Part shown: piece after piece, positions 1 to 9,402 of the stretch
Position numbering within the stretch: position 1 is the stretch's first letter
Layout of the letters: every line of letters begins with the position of its first letter
Assembly (NCBI RefSeq): GCF_000382445.1
Contig: NZ_KB905473.1
Location: 519,043 to 583,042, forward strand
Reading direction: 5' to 3'
DNA length: 64,000 bases
Source: Phocaeicola massiliensis B84634 = Timone 84634 = DSM 17679 = JCM 13223
GTDB lineage: Bacteria > Bacteroidota > Bacteroidia > Bacteroidales > Bacteroidaceae
The notes under the pieces: generated by a model
Seen by the model: only the letters and a program-made list of their open reading frames with translations
Database searches by the model: none
What the model was told of the DNA's origin: nothing
Position numbers and translations under genes: made by a program

Positions 1-660
<660 letters not shown>

Positions 661-744
661 TCTTTATATGCCGGATGTTGTATACGTTTAGCGGTTGCTA
701 TGAAATGAAATTACGGTTACAGCTTATCAATATGTCAACCTTCT

Positions 745-855
<111 letters not shown>

Positions 856-861
856 TTGATG

Positions 862-900
862 AAAGCCTCCGAGTCATTTGACTGACTCGGAGGCTTTTTT
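862..900 (+). terminator. rRNA operon terminator
   Basis: A 15-bp hairpin stem (862-876 paired with 883-897, core GCCTCCGAGTCA) with a 6-nt loop runs into a T tract. It lies just after 5S and is a strong intrinsic terminator. Confidence 0.93.
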
Positions 901-1007
901 TTGTGTTTATACTGAGTTTCCGACTTGGAAGGGGTGAAAATGCTATTTGAGTACTATAAATGTATATACTCAGGACAATATTGCTACATAAAGAATACCT
1001 GAAGCTT

Positions 1008-1015
1008 TAATTTTG
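1008..1015 (+). promoter_or_regulatory. Bacteroides -7 box upstream of the GH105 fusion gene
   Basis: TAATTTTG matches the Bacteroidota -7 consensus TAnnTTTG, 28 bp before the ATG at 1044. A TTGC at 981-984 could be the -33 element, but its spacing is slightly long. Confidence 0.45.
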
Positions 1016-1043
1016 TAGCAATAAAAAAACTATAAATATTATT

Positions 1044-3992
1044 ATGAATAAACGAATAGCATTTTTGTTGTCTTTGTGCTGGGTGGTATGTTGCTCTTAT
1101 GCACAAAATTCTTTTTCAAAACATGAAGTAAGACAAACAATGAGGCGTGTTGCCGACTGGCAAATTGCCCACATGAAAGAAGTTACCTATGATCCGTTGA
1201 ATTGGGTAAATGCTACGTTTTATCTGGGCTTGTCTAAATGGGCATCCGTGGCGGAGCAGGAAAATCAGGATGATTTTTATTTTAAGTGGTTGCGGCGCTT
1301 GGGGGCACGCAATTATTGGCAAGTGGATAAACGGATGTATCATGCAGATGATATCTGTGTTGCACAAACATATTTGGATCTTTATCGTAAATATGGAAAA
1401 GAAGAGATGCTGATTCCTACGAAGGCCCGTACTGAATGGGTGATGGAGCATCCTTCTAAAGGATCTTTCTTATTGGATTATGGTGATGCTTCCACTTTAG
1501 AAAAATGGACATGGTGCGATGCATTATTTATGGCTCCGCCGGTTTATGCCCGTTTGTATAACATTACCGGTGATAAGAAATTTCTCCGTTTTATGGATAA
1601 GGAGTATAAAGAGACTTATGAGTTCCTTTATGATAAGGATGCCCGTTTGTTTTATAGAGACCATCGTTACTTTACTCAAAAAGAGGCCAATGGTGAGAAG
1701 GTGTTTTGGGGGAGAGGAAACGGATGGGTATTGGGTGGACTGGTCGAAATTCTTCGTGAACTTCCTGCGGGAAATAAATACAGAACTTTTTATGAGAACC
1801 TGTTTGTGGAACTGGCTACTCGTGTAGCCACCTTGCAACAGTCTGACGGCTTTTGGAGAGCCAGTATGCTGGACCCTCATTCTTATTCTTCTCCGGAAAC
1901 CAGTTGTTCCGGTTTCTTTGTCTATGCTTTGGCATACGGCATCAACGAAGGATTGTTGTCGAAAGAAGAATTCCTTCCCATAGTGGAAAAGGGCTGGAAA
2001 GCTTTGGTAGGGGCAGTAGAGGAAGATGGTAAATTGGGCTATGTGCAGCCTATTGGTGCTGACCCCAAAAAAGTAACCCGTGAAATGACAGAGGTGTATG
2101 GCCCGGGTGCATTTTTGCTGGCAGGGACAGAGGTTTACCGGATGGCAAAAGACGAGATACATGGAAATAATATTTCGGCAGAACGTATTCGTGAGATAGC
2201 CGACATGTTACCGGAAAAACCGGAAGGTATCGGAGTAACTTATAAAGATCGTACTTATTGGGATAAGATGAAGAATACTCCTGAAGCTCGAAAATTAATT
2301 GAAGAGGCTCATACCAGCCTGAAGGACGGAATGCCGCCTTTTGTAGATTCGCTTTATTTGCATCTTAATAAGACCGAGATTCGTCTGCCGGGAGAGAACA
2401 TGATGAATGCCCGTTATCAATATTTGTGGCGATTGGTATTGGCGGAATGTTTGGAAAATAAGCGACGGTTTATTCCGGCGATTTGTGAAGGGGTGGAAGA
2501 GCTCTGTCGCCAGAAGCCTTGGTCAATTCCTGCACATGACCGTAACTTGCATAACTATCATGGAACTGATTATTATGTGGATTTGGTTGTTGCTACTGCC
2601 GGAAATACATTGGCGCAATGTATTTATTTATTGGATGACCGCTTGCCGGCCGAAACGAAAGCTTTGGCGATGTGTGCTTTCCGTGAGAAGGTGTTCCGCC
2701 CTATCTACCGTTGTTTGGAAGAAACAAAACCTTTTTATTGGTTTACTGTCACGAATAACTGGAACTCGGTGTGCTTGGCCGGCGTGACAGGAGCTGCACT
2801 TGCTTTGTTGCAGGACAAGGAAGAGCGTGCTTACTTTGTGGCTGCTGCTGAGAAGTATTATGTATATGGAATGAAGGGATATAGTGATGACGGATATTGC
2901 AGTGAGGGGGTAGGATATTATAATTATGGTTTTTGCTCGTTTATCTTGTTGCGTGAAGAAATTTGTCGTGCTACGAAAGGGAAGATTGATTTCTTCCGTA
3001 CTCCTAAGTTTGCCCGTATTGCACAATATGGAAAGAAGATTCAGATCATGAATCAGGTTTGCCCTGCCTACGCCGACTGTCGTGCAGGTGTTTCACCTTC
3101 TTGGTTTATTACAAACTATTGTGATAATGTGTTGGGTACAGCTCCTTATGAAGAAAAATATGAAATACCCGGTATGGATAATCTTTCATTGCACACCATC
3201 GGCATGTTCCCCCATCAGGCTTGGAAAGTGGAAATGACTCCCGAAATACAAGAGGTATTGAAGGCCGAGGCTGATGAACTTCATTCTTGTTATGATGAAG
3301 CAGGCATTATTATTAGCCGCCCTGCTACCGGTTCGACTTGTCGTTTGGGCGTATCTGTAAAGGGAGGGCATAACGCGGAAAACCATAATCATAATGATGT
3401 GGGTTCTTATGCAGTAGTGATGGGTAGTCAGACGATGGCAGGCGATATGGGTGGACCTTTCTCTTATCCCGGTGACTATTTCAGTGGAAATGCTTATAAA
3501 TATCCTATTAAAAATTCATTTGGTCATCCCGTTCCCTTTATCAACGGACAATGTCAGGTGTCGGGCAAGAAGGCTCAGGGAGTGGTGTTGAAGAAAGAAC
3601 TGACTGGCGGCACAGATATCTTTCAGATTGATTATACATCTGCTTATGCTACTGCGGTACCTGAACTGGAAAAGCTGATACGTACCTTTACTTATAATCG
3701 TGCCGGAGAAGGAACGTTCGTGATTGAAGACCGTTTTGAAGCAGTGTCAGGAATTTCTTTTGAAACAGCTATTACTACTCGTGCCGACTGGAAGATGATA
3801 GGAAATAATCGTTTGGAGTTGGTGCTGGGAGGAGAAAAAATGACGGTGGATATTGAAGCTCCGGGTGTGGTAGAATTTGATTCGGAGACTGTTGAAGTGA
3901 ACTCTCCTGCTTATACGCGTATCGGTATTCGTCTGAAGAAACCGTTGCAAAGCGGTAGTGTCCGGCTGATAATGTATCCTTCGCGTCCATAG
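1044..3992 (+). CDS. GH105-like unsaturated uronyl hydrolase fused to a heparinase II/III-like domain
   Basis: This is a 982-residue secreted protein with signal peptide 1-20. The N-terminal half (about 30-375) resembles GH88/GH105 (alpha/alpha)6-barrel hydrolases that release 4,5-unsaturated uronic acids. Visible motifs are WTWCDALFMAP with Asp159 and GRGNGW at 223-228. The C-terminal half (about 420-980) resembles heparinase II/III-type lyases, with GGHNAENHNHND at 774-785 followed by a glycine-rich stretch. A lyase and the hydrolase that trims lyase products would then sit in one polypeptide. It lies just before susC/susD, separated by a hairpin, and probably serves the same locus. The substrate is a uronic-acid glycan by inference only; which glycan cannot be read from the sequence. 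The C-terminal half might be non-catalytic. Confidence 0.8.
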   Translation: MNKRIAFLLSLCWVVCCSYAQNSFSKHEVRQTMRRVADWQIAHMKEVTYDPLNWVNATFYLGLSKWASVAEQENQDDFYFKWLRRLGARNYWQVDKRMYHADDICVAQTYLDLYRKYGKEEMLIPTKARTEWVMEHPSKGSFLLDYGDASTLEKWTWCDALFMAPPVYARLYNITGDKKFLRFMDKEYKETYEFLYDKDARLFYRDHRYFTQKEANGEKVFWGRGNGWVLGGLVEILRELPAGNKYRTFYENLFVELATRVATLQQSDGFWRASMLDPHSYSSPETSCSGFFVYALAYGINEGLLSKEEFLPIVEKGWKALVGAVEEDGKLGYVQPIGADPKKVTREMTEVYGPGAFLLAGTEVYRMAKDEIHGNNISAERIREIADMLPEKPEGIGVTYKDRTYWDKMKNTPEARKLIEEAHTSLKDGMPPFVDSLYLHLNKTEIRLPGENMMNARYQYLWRLVLAECLENKRRFIPAICEGVEELCRQKPWSIPAHDRNLHNYHGTDYYVDLVVATAGNTLAQCIYLLDDRLPAETKALAMCAFREKVFRPIYRCLEETKPFYWFTVTNNWNSVCLAGVTGAALALLQDKEERAYFVAAAEKYYVYGMKGYSDDGYCSEGVGYYNYGFCSFILLREEICRATKGKIDFFRTPKFARIAQYGKKIQIMNQVCPAYADCRAGVSPSWFITNYCDNVLGTAPYEEKYEIPGMDNLSLHTIGMFPHQAWKVEMTPEIQEVLKAEADELHSCYDEAGIIISRPATGSTCRLGVSVKGGHNAENHNHNDVGSYAVVMGSQTMAGDMGGPFSYPGDYFSGNAYKYPIKNSFGHPVPFINGQCQVSGKKAQGVVLKKELTGGTDIFQIDYTSAYATAVPELEKLIRTFTYNRAGEGTFVIEDRFEAVSGISFETAITTRADWKMIGNNRLELVLGGEKMTVDIEAPGVVEFDSETVEVNSPAYTRIGIRLKKPLQSGSVRLIMYPSRP

Positions 3993-4045
3993 TTATGTAT
4001 AAAATAGTCCGTTCGGTTAATTTATGTACAAAGAACTCAAAAAAA

Positions 4046-4080
4046 GGGTATGCTCTAGTGAAGGGCATACCCTATTTTTG
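4046..4080 (+). terminator. Hairpin between fusion enzyme and susC
   Basis: An 8-bp stem GGGTATGC / GCATACCC (4046-4053, 4065-4072) has an A tract before it and TATTTTTG after it. It looks like an intrinsic terminator or attenuator. The tail also spells the -7 consensus TAnnTTTG (4073-4080), 44 bp before the susC ATG, so the site may both end one transcript and start the next. Confidence 0.7.
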
Positions 4081-4123
4081 TACTGTTAAAAAGTTTACTA
4101 CTAACGAATTTTAAGCTATTATT

Positions 4124-7100
4124 ATGAAAAAAACATCGAAACGGATTTCTTTGCTTTTACGAAAGAAAGGATTCTTCATGTGCACTACATCAATGCTGTT
4201 GGCAAATGTGAGTGTATTTGCAAGTCCGGATGCAGCGAAGACATCTTTGCTGCCGGCTAAATCGGATGTGGCATCAGTGGCCATTGTTGCGCAACAAGGT
4301 AAGACTATTACCGGTGTGGTGATGGATTCACAAGAGTCTATTATCGGTGCAAATGTGATGGTAAAAGGTACGACAAACGGTACGATAACCGATTTTGAAG
4401 GAAAGTTTACCCTGAGCAATGTACCTGAAGGAGCTATTCTGCAAATCTCTTATATCGGTTATCAGAGTATGGAGATTAAAGTTGGAAATCAAACTAGCTT
4501 TACTATCAAATTGAAAGAAGACAGCCAGGCTTTGGATGAAGTAGTGGTTGTGGGGTATGGTTCGCAAAAGAAAGTGAATTTGACAGGTTCTGTGGGAACT
4601 GTTGATGCAAAAGTTTTGCAATCACGTCCCATCACTTCGTCTACCAGTGCATTGCAGGGGACTATACCTAACTTGCAGATTACGCCGAGTAGTGGTGAGC
4701 CGGGTACCGGAGCAACACTGAATGTGCGTGGTACTACTTCTATAAATGGTGGCAGCCCATTGGTATTGGTTGACGGTGTGGAAATGGATCTTGACATGAT
4801 TAATCCGAATGATATTGCCAACGTTACGGTCTTGAAGGATGCGGCTGCATCTGCCATCTATGGTGTACGTGCTGCTTATGGTGTTATTTTGGTAACTACG
4901 AAAAATGCAGGTTCGGATATGAAGACTACTGTATCTTATTCCGGTAACGTGGCATTCTCTAAACCGACTGTATTGCCGGAGATGGTCGACACAAGTTGGG
5001 AACATGCCGAATTTGTAAATCGGGCAATGACAAATGCTAATTTGGATGTGATGTATAATCCGGATACAGTGGAAAAAATGAAGAATTATGCTAATGATCC
5101 GGCTAATAATCCTGAATATGAAGTGCTGAACGGTACTATGTATTATTATGGTCATTCTGATTGGACCGATTTAATGCTGAAGAAATATACTCCTTCTCAT
5201 CGCCATAATATAAATATTTCGGGAGGTAATGAAAAGACTAAATTTTATACTTCTGTAGGTTATGTAAATCAATCTGGGATGTATAAAGTGGGGGAAGACA
5301 GCTATCAGCGTTTGAATACTCGTTTGTCTGTAGATAATCAAACGACTCCATGGATGAAGCTGGGGGCTAAAGTATTGTATAACTATACTACTACCGATAA
5401 GCCTCATAAATATAAAGATGATGTTTGGCAGCAGATGGTATTTTCAACTCCGACACGTATGGCTCGTCCGTGGGGAGGTGATGCACGTTATCCGGAACTT
5501 GACCAATATGCCGGTAAATATTTCGATGACCAGAATCCTATTTCTTTGCTGGAACAAGGAGGTCGTGACAAGAAGAAAGTACATGATATCTGGTTGACAG
5601 GTAGTGCGGATTTTACTTTTACGAAAGATTGGCATGCACGTGTGGATTTTACTTATAACCTGAATTACAGCCGCAGTGCCGAACATCGTAAAAAAGTGGA
5701 TATGATTACCAATGCTTTTGTTGAGACGGAAGGTAATACCAATAACAACAGTTATTCGTGGGTGAACGGTAATAAAGATTATTATTCTTTCAATGCTTAT
5801 ACAGACTACGAACACACTTTTGCAGAAAAGCATTATGTAAAAGCCATGTTAGGTTTCAATCAGGAATTGACTAAGTATAATACAACTACTGCTACCCGTC
5901 AGAACCTTATATCTCAGGATTTACCTTCAATGAGCTTGGGTACCGGTATGCAAACTGTTAGTGAAAGCGGTTATGAATGGGCATTACGCGGCGGTTTCTT
6001 CCGTTTGAATTATATCTATAATAACCGTTATCTATTTGAAGTGAACGGCCGTTATGACGGAACTTCCCGCTTCCCGTCCGATAATCGTTTTGTATTCCTG
6101 CCTTCATTCTCGGGAGCATGGCGTGTTTCGGAAGAAGCTTTCATGGAATCTACCCGTTCTTGGTTGGATAACTTGAAGGTACGTGCTTCATACGGTATCT
6201 TGGGTAATCAGTTGTTGACGGCCAGCAGTTGGTCGGGTAACACTAAATATTATCCGTATATCCCCTTTATGGCTTCGGGTACAGCAGGAAACTGGCTGTT
6301 TGTAGACGGTGAGAAATCTTTGTATATCAATCCGGCAGGCTTGGTATCCAGCGACTTGACTTGGGAAAAAGCTTCTACCTTTAATATTGGTCTTGATTTT
6401 ACAATGTTGAACCAACGTTTGGACTTCTCTTTTGACTGGTATCAGAGAACAACATCGGATATGCTTGTTAAAGTGGAATATCCTGAAGTATTGGGAACAA
6501 CAGCTCCTCCTGCCAACAAAGCGGAGCTACGCACTCGCGGTTGGGAAGTATCCGTTAAATGGAATGACCGTATTGGCAATGACTTCTCTTATGATTTAGG
6601 CTTTATCCTTTCGGATTCACAGGCTGAAATTACTAAATATGAAAATCCGAGTGGAACATTAAGTGACTATTATGTAGGTCAGAAGATTGGTGAAATATGG
6701 GGATATGAAACAGAAGGTTTCTATCAGTCGGACACTGATGTGCAAAACCATGCAGACCAGTCTAAGTTAGGTGCTAACTGGGCTCCCGGTGATATCATGT
6801 ATAAAGATCTGGATGGAAATAAGAAGATAAACAACGGCTCGAATACATTAGACGACCATGGTGACTTGAAAGTAATCGGTAACACTACTCCGCGTTACCA
6901 ATACGGTATCACTGCTAATATGTCTTATAAGAATGTATATTTGAATGTCTTCTTCCAGGGTATCGGCAAACGTGATTTCTGGCCGAGTTCACAACCTTTC
7001 TGGCCGGTGGCAACACAGTATTATAATACTCAGAAATGGTTTGTTACGGACTCATGGTCTGAAGATAATCGTGATGCATATTTTGCACGTCCTATTGCAC

Positions 7101-7369
7101 GCGAAACAAAGAACCAACAAAAGCAGACCAAGTATTTGCAGGATGCTTCTTACTGTCGTCTGAAGAATCTGACAGTAGGATATGACTTCCCGAAATCATG
7201 GTTGAGCTTCCTGCACGTTGCAAAGGCAGGTGTTTATTTTAGTGCTGAGAACTTGTTTGAATTCACCAATGTGAAGGGAGCTTACGATCCTGAAGCGGCA
7301 GGTAAGAATGGTACTATGGTATATCCGTTCCAGCGTACTTATTCATTCGGGTTAAACGTAACATTCTAA
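4124..7369 (+). CDS. SusC-like TonB-dependent outer membrane transporter
   Basis: This 1081-residue protein has the full SusC/RagA architecture. A signal peptide covers about 1-34, a carboxypeptidase-D-like regulatory domain about 60-130 (TITGVVMDSQE, ITDFEGKFTLSN) and a TonB-box-like DEVVVVGYG lies at 139-147. A plug domain with the typical LVLVDGVEMD and NPNDIANVTVLKDAAASAIY follows, then a long beta-barrel ending in an aromatic residue (NVTF). It imports oligosaccharides across the outer membrane with the SusD partner encoded 14 bp downstream. The glycan is probably uronic-acid-containing, judged from the upstream enzyme. The first ATG fits the signal peptide. Confidence 0.96.
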   Translation: MKKTSKRISLLLRKKGFFMCTTSMLLANVSVFASPDAAKTSLLPAKSDVASVAIVAQQGKTITGVVMDSQESIIGANVMVKGTTNGTITDFEGKFTLSNVPEGAILQISYIGYQSMEIKVGNQTSFTIKLKEDSQALDEVVVVGYGSQKKVNLTGSVGTVDAKVLQSRPITSSTSALQGTIPNLQITPSSGEPGTGATLNVRGTTSINGGSPLVLVDGVEMDLDMINPNDIANVTVLKDAAASAIYGVRAAYGVILVTTKNAGSDMKTTVSYSGNVAFSKPTVLPEMVDTSWEHAEFVNRAMTNANLDVMYNPDTVEKMKNYANDPANNPEYEVLNGTMYYYGHSDWTDLMLKKYTPSHRHNINISGGNEKTKFYTSVGYVNQSGMYKVGEDSYQRLNTRLSVDNQTTPWMKLGAKVLYNYTTTDKPHKYKDDVWQQMVFSTPTRMARPWGGDARYPELDQYAGKYFDDQNPISLLEQGGRDKKKVHDIWLTGSADFTFTKDWHARVDFTYNLNYSRSAEHRKKVDMITNAFVETEGNTNNNSYSWVNGNKDYYSFNAYTDYEHTFAEKHYVKAMLGFNQELTKYNTTTATRQNLISQDLPSMSLGTGMQTVSESGYEWALRGGFFRLNYIYNNRYLFEVNGRYDGTSRFPSDNRFVFLPSFSGAWRVSEEAFMESTRSWLDNLKVRASYGILGNQLLTASSWSGNTKYYPYIPFMASGTAGNWLFVDGEKSLYINPAGLVSSDLTWEKASTFNIGLDFTMLNQRLDFSFDWYQRTTSDMLVKVEYPEVLGTTAPPANKAELRTRGWEVSVKWNDRIGNDFSYDLGFILSDSQAEITKYENPSGTLSDYYVGQKIGEIWGYETEGFYQSDTDVQNHADQSKLGANWAPGDIMYKDLDGNKKINNGSNTLDDHGDLKVIGNTTPRYQYGITANMSYKNVYLNVFFQGIGKRDFWPSSQPFWPVATQYYNTQKWFVTDSWSEDNRDAYFARPIARETKNQQKQTKYLQDASYCRLKNLTVGYDFPKSWLSFLHVAKAGVYFSAENLFEFTNVKGAYDPEAAGKNGTMVYPFQRTYSFGLNVTF

Positions 7370-7383
7370 ATTTAGTAGACAAG

Positions 7384-9180
7384 ATGAAAAAAATAATATT
7401 AAATATAGCAGCTTTAGCGGCTGTATCATTGATGTGTGTTTCTTGTAATGACTCCTTTTTGGATAGAAATCCGACACACGACTTGAATGACAATAGCTAT
7501 TGGAAGACCGAAAGTGACCTTGAAGTCTATAATAACGGTATTTACAATGAAGCCGGAAATGACAGTTATTACCGTTTTATGGTAGGACATACCCTGGGTG
7601 CATGGAATAGTAGTTATGCGGATTATTTCTGGAAGGATGTACAGACTGATAACTATGTTTCGAAGAGTAACTCAAACCATACTTCGTATACAAAGATTGC
7701 TGCCGGGAAAGAGACGGTTCCCAATGACCCGACTGCCGGAGGGTGGTATTGGACTTTGCTGCGCCGCATCAATACTTTCTTTGCTAATTATGAGAAAGTG
7801 GGAATAGCAGAAAATATCAGAAACAAGTATGCAGGTGAGGCTTATTTCTTTCGTGCATGGTTCTATTTGGATAAAGTGCAGATGTATGGTGATGTCCCTT
7901 ATATCACTACTCCTTTGACTACGGATTCTGAAGAACTGTATGGGCCGCGTACTCCCCGCAAGGAAGTGATGGACCATGTTCTGGAAGATATCAATAAGGC
8001 TTGCGACTATTTGCCGGAAGACTGGGGTAATAAAGGGGTGCGTGTGACAAAAGGTGCAGCATTGGCATTAAAATCACGTATTTGCCTTTACGAAGGTACT
8101 TATAGAAAATACCATGGACTGGGTGATTATGAAAACTTCTTGCAGGAAGCTGTGAAAGCATCTGAAGCGTTGATGGCAATGAAGAAATATGAAATCTATA
8201 ATACCGGAAATCCGGATAGAGACTATGCCACTTTATTTACCAGTGATGATTTGACTGATAATAAAGAAGTGATTCTGTTTAGAAAGTATGTAGCCGGTTT
8301 GTTGGGACATCGTTTGTGCGGTTATTTGGTTGCTTCGGGTAATGGTGCTACAAAGGATTTTGTAGACGACTTCCTTTGCATCGAACCGGATGGAAGTGCT
8401 AAACCTGTTGCTTTGAGTGAGACTTTTAATGATGATGAGTATGAGAATGTTTTGGATAACCGTGACCCGCGTTTGACTCAGATTGTACTTGATCCTCGCC
8501 ACTCAAAAGAAATTCTGTACAATAAAGACAAGTTTATCTTCCCTCGGGTAGCGGGAATGACAGGTTGGGAATCGGCTACAGGTTATCATGTTATTAAGTA
8601 TTATATTGCCGAGCAAGATATGAAAGGTTACGGTAACGAGACACATGACGCTCCATTGTTGCGCTATGCTGAAGTCTTATTGAATTTGGCAGAGGCAAAA
8701 GCTGAATTGGGAACAATTACACAGTCTGATTTAGACCGGACTGTCAATGTGATTCGTGACCGTGCCGGAATGCCTCACTTGACCCTGAATCCTGTAATGG
8801 ACCCGAAATATGCGGCTGAAGGTTTGTCTTCCCTTATTATTGAAATTCGTCGTGAACGTCGTGTTGAACTGTGTTTTGAAGATACTCGCTATCAGGATTT
8901 GATGCGTTGGAAATGGGGCAAGCGTTTGGCAAATCGTGTACTGGGTATGCGTTTTGAACCGTCAGATTTTGATAATCCTCGTTTTAATCCGTCAGAAGGC
9001 AAGGCTGATCCTGAACGTGTGAAGCTGTTTGAATTGAACGGAAAACATTATATTGATGTGTTTGCCGGCACCGACTGGGAAAATCGCTCGTTTGATGAAA
9101 ATAAGCATTATTATCATCCTATACCTGTTAATGTGATTGGTAAGAACAAAGAGATAACACAGAATCCGGGATGGGATTAA
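7384..9180 (+). CDS. SusD/RagB-like glycan-binding surface lipoprotein
   Basis: This is a 598-residue SusD-family lipoprotein with lipid attachment at Cys21 (MCVSC). The mature N-terminus CNDSFLDRNP and the TPR-like middle with C-terminal RRERRVELCFEDTRYQDLMRWK are hallmarks of RagB/SusD. It caps the SusC barrel encoded 14 bp upstream and delivers glycan to it. Co-transcription with susC is very likely. Length and domain order are normal. Confidence 0.96.
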   Translation: MKKIILNIAALAAVSLMCVSCNDSFLDRNPTHDLNDNSYWKTESDLEVYNNGIYNEAGNDSYYRFMVGHTLGAWNSSYADYFWKDVQTDNYVSKSNSNHTSYTKIAAGKETVPNDPTAGGWYWTLLRRINTFFANYEKVGIAENIRNKYAGEAYFFRAWFYLDKVQMYGDVPYITTPLTTDSEELYGPRTPRKEVMDHVLEDINKACDYLPEDWGNKGVRVTKGAALALKSRICLYEGTYRKYHGLGDYENFLQEAVKASEALMAMKKYEIYNTGNPDRDYATLFTSDDLTDNKEVILFRKYVAGLLGHRLCGYLVASGNGATKDFVDDFLCIEPDGSAKPVALSETFNDDEYENVLDNRDPRLTQIVLDPRHSKEILYNKDKFIFPRVAGMTGWESATGYHVIKYYIAEQDMKGYGNETHDAPLLRYAEVLLNLAEAKAELGTITQSDLDRTVNVIRDRAGMPHLTLNPVMDPKYAAEGLSSLIIEIRRERRVELCFEDTRYQDLMRWKWGKRLANRVLGMRFEPSDFDNPRFNPSEGKADPERVKLFELNGKHYIDVFAGTDWENRSFDENKHYYHPIPVNVIGKNKEITQNPGWD

Positions 9181-9229
9181 ACAAATATCTTAATTGTTGA
9201 GGTAAAAGGTTGGATTACGGTTAGGTTTG

Positions 9230-9377
9230 GGGTGTGTCAAAACTAAAACGGTCTATTAAATTGTCAACTGTAGGGGGAGGGTTTGCCTGCCCGAATACAC
9301 AAAGCAAGCTGTTTTCGGGCGAGCGAACCTCGCCCTTACGGGCTAAACGACAGCATTAGAACGTCTTGATACACCCC
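9230..9377 (-). repeat. Dispersed GTGTCAAAAC repeat, copy A (full length)
   Basis: A 148-bp element has imperfect terminal inverted repeats: GGTGTGTCAAAAC at the left and GTCTTGATACACCCC at the right. An internal hairpin-forming pair is built around GCCTGCCCGAA and TTCGGGCGAGCGAACC. It is the reverse complement of copy D (53527-53676) with high similarity. It lies between the convergent susD and regulator genes and may work as a two-way terminator. Confidence 0.8.
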
Positions 9378-9402
9378 TATTTATTTTCTCCCCTATTGTC
9401 TT

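Noticed and set aside
4124-4180. Idea that the SusC gene is itself phase-variable
   Set aside because: No inverted repeat pair was found in 3992-4124; only the terminator hairpin is there.
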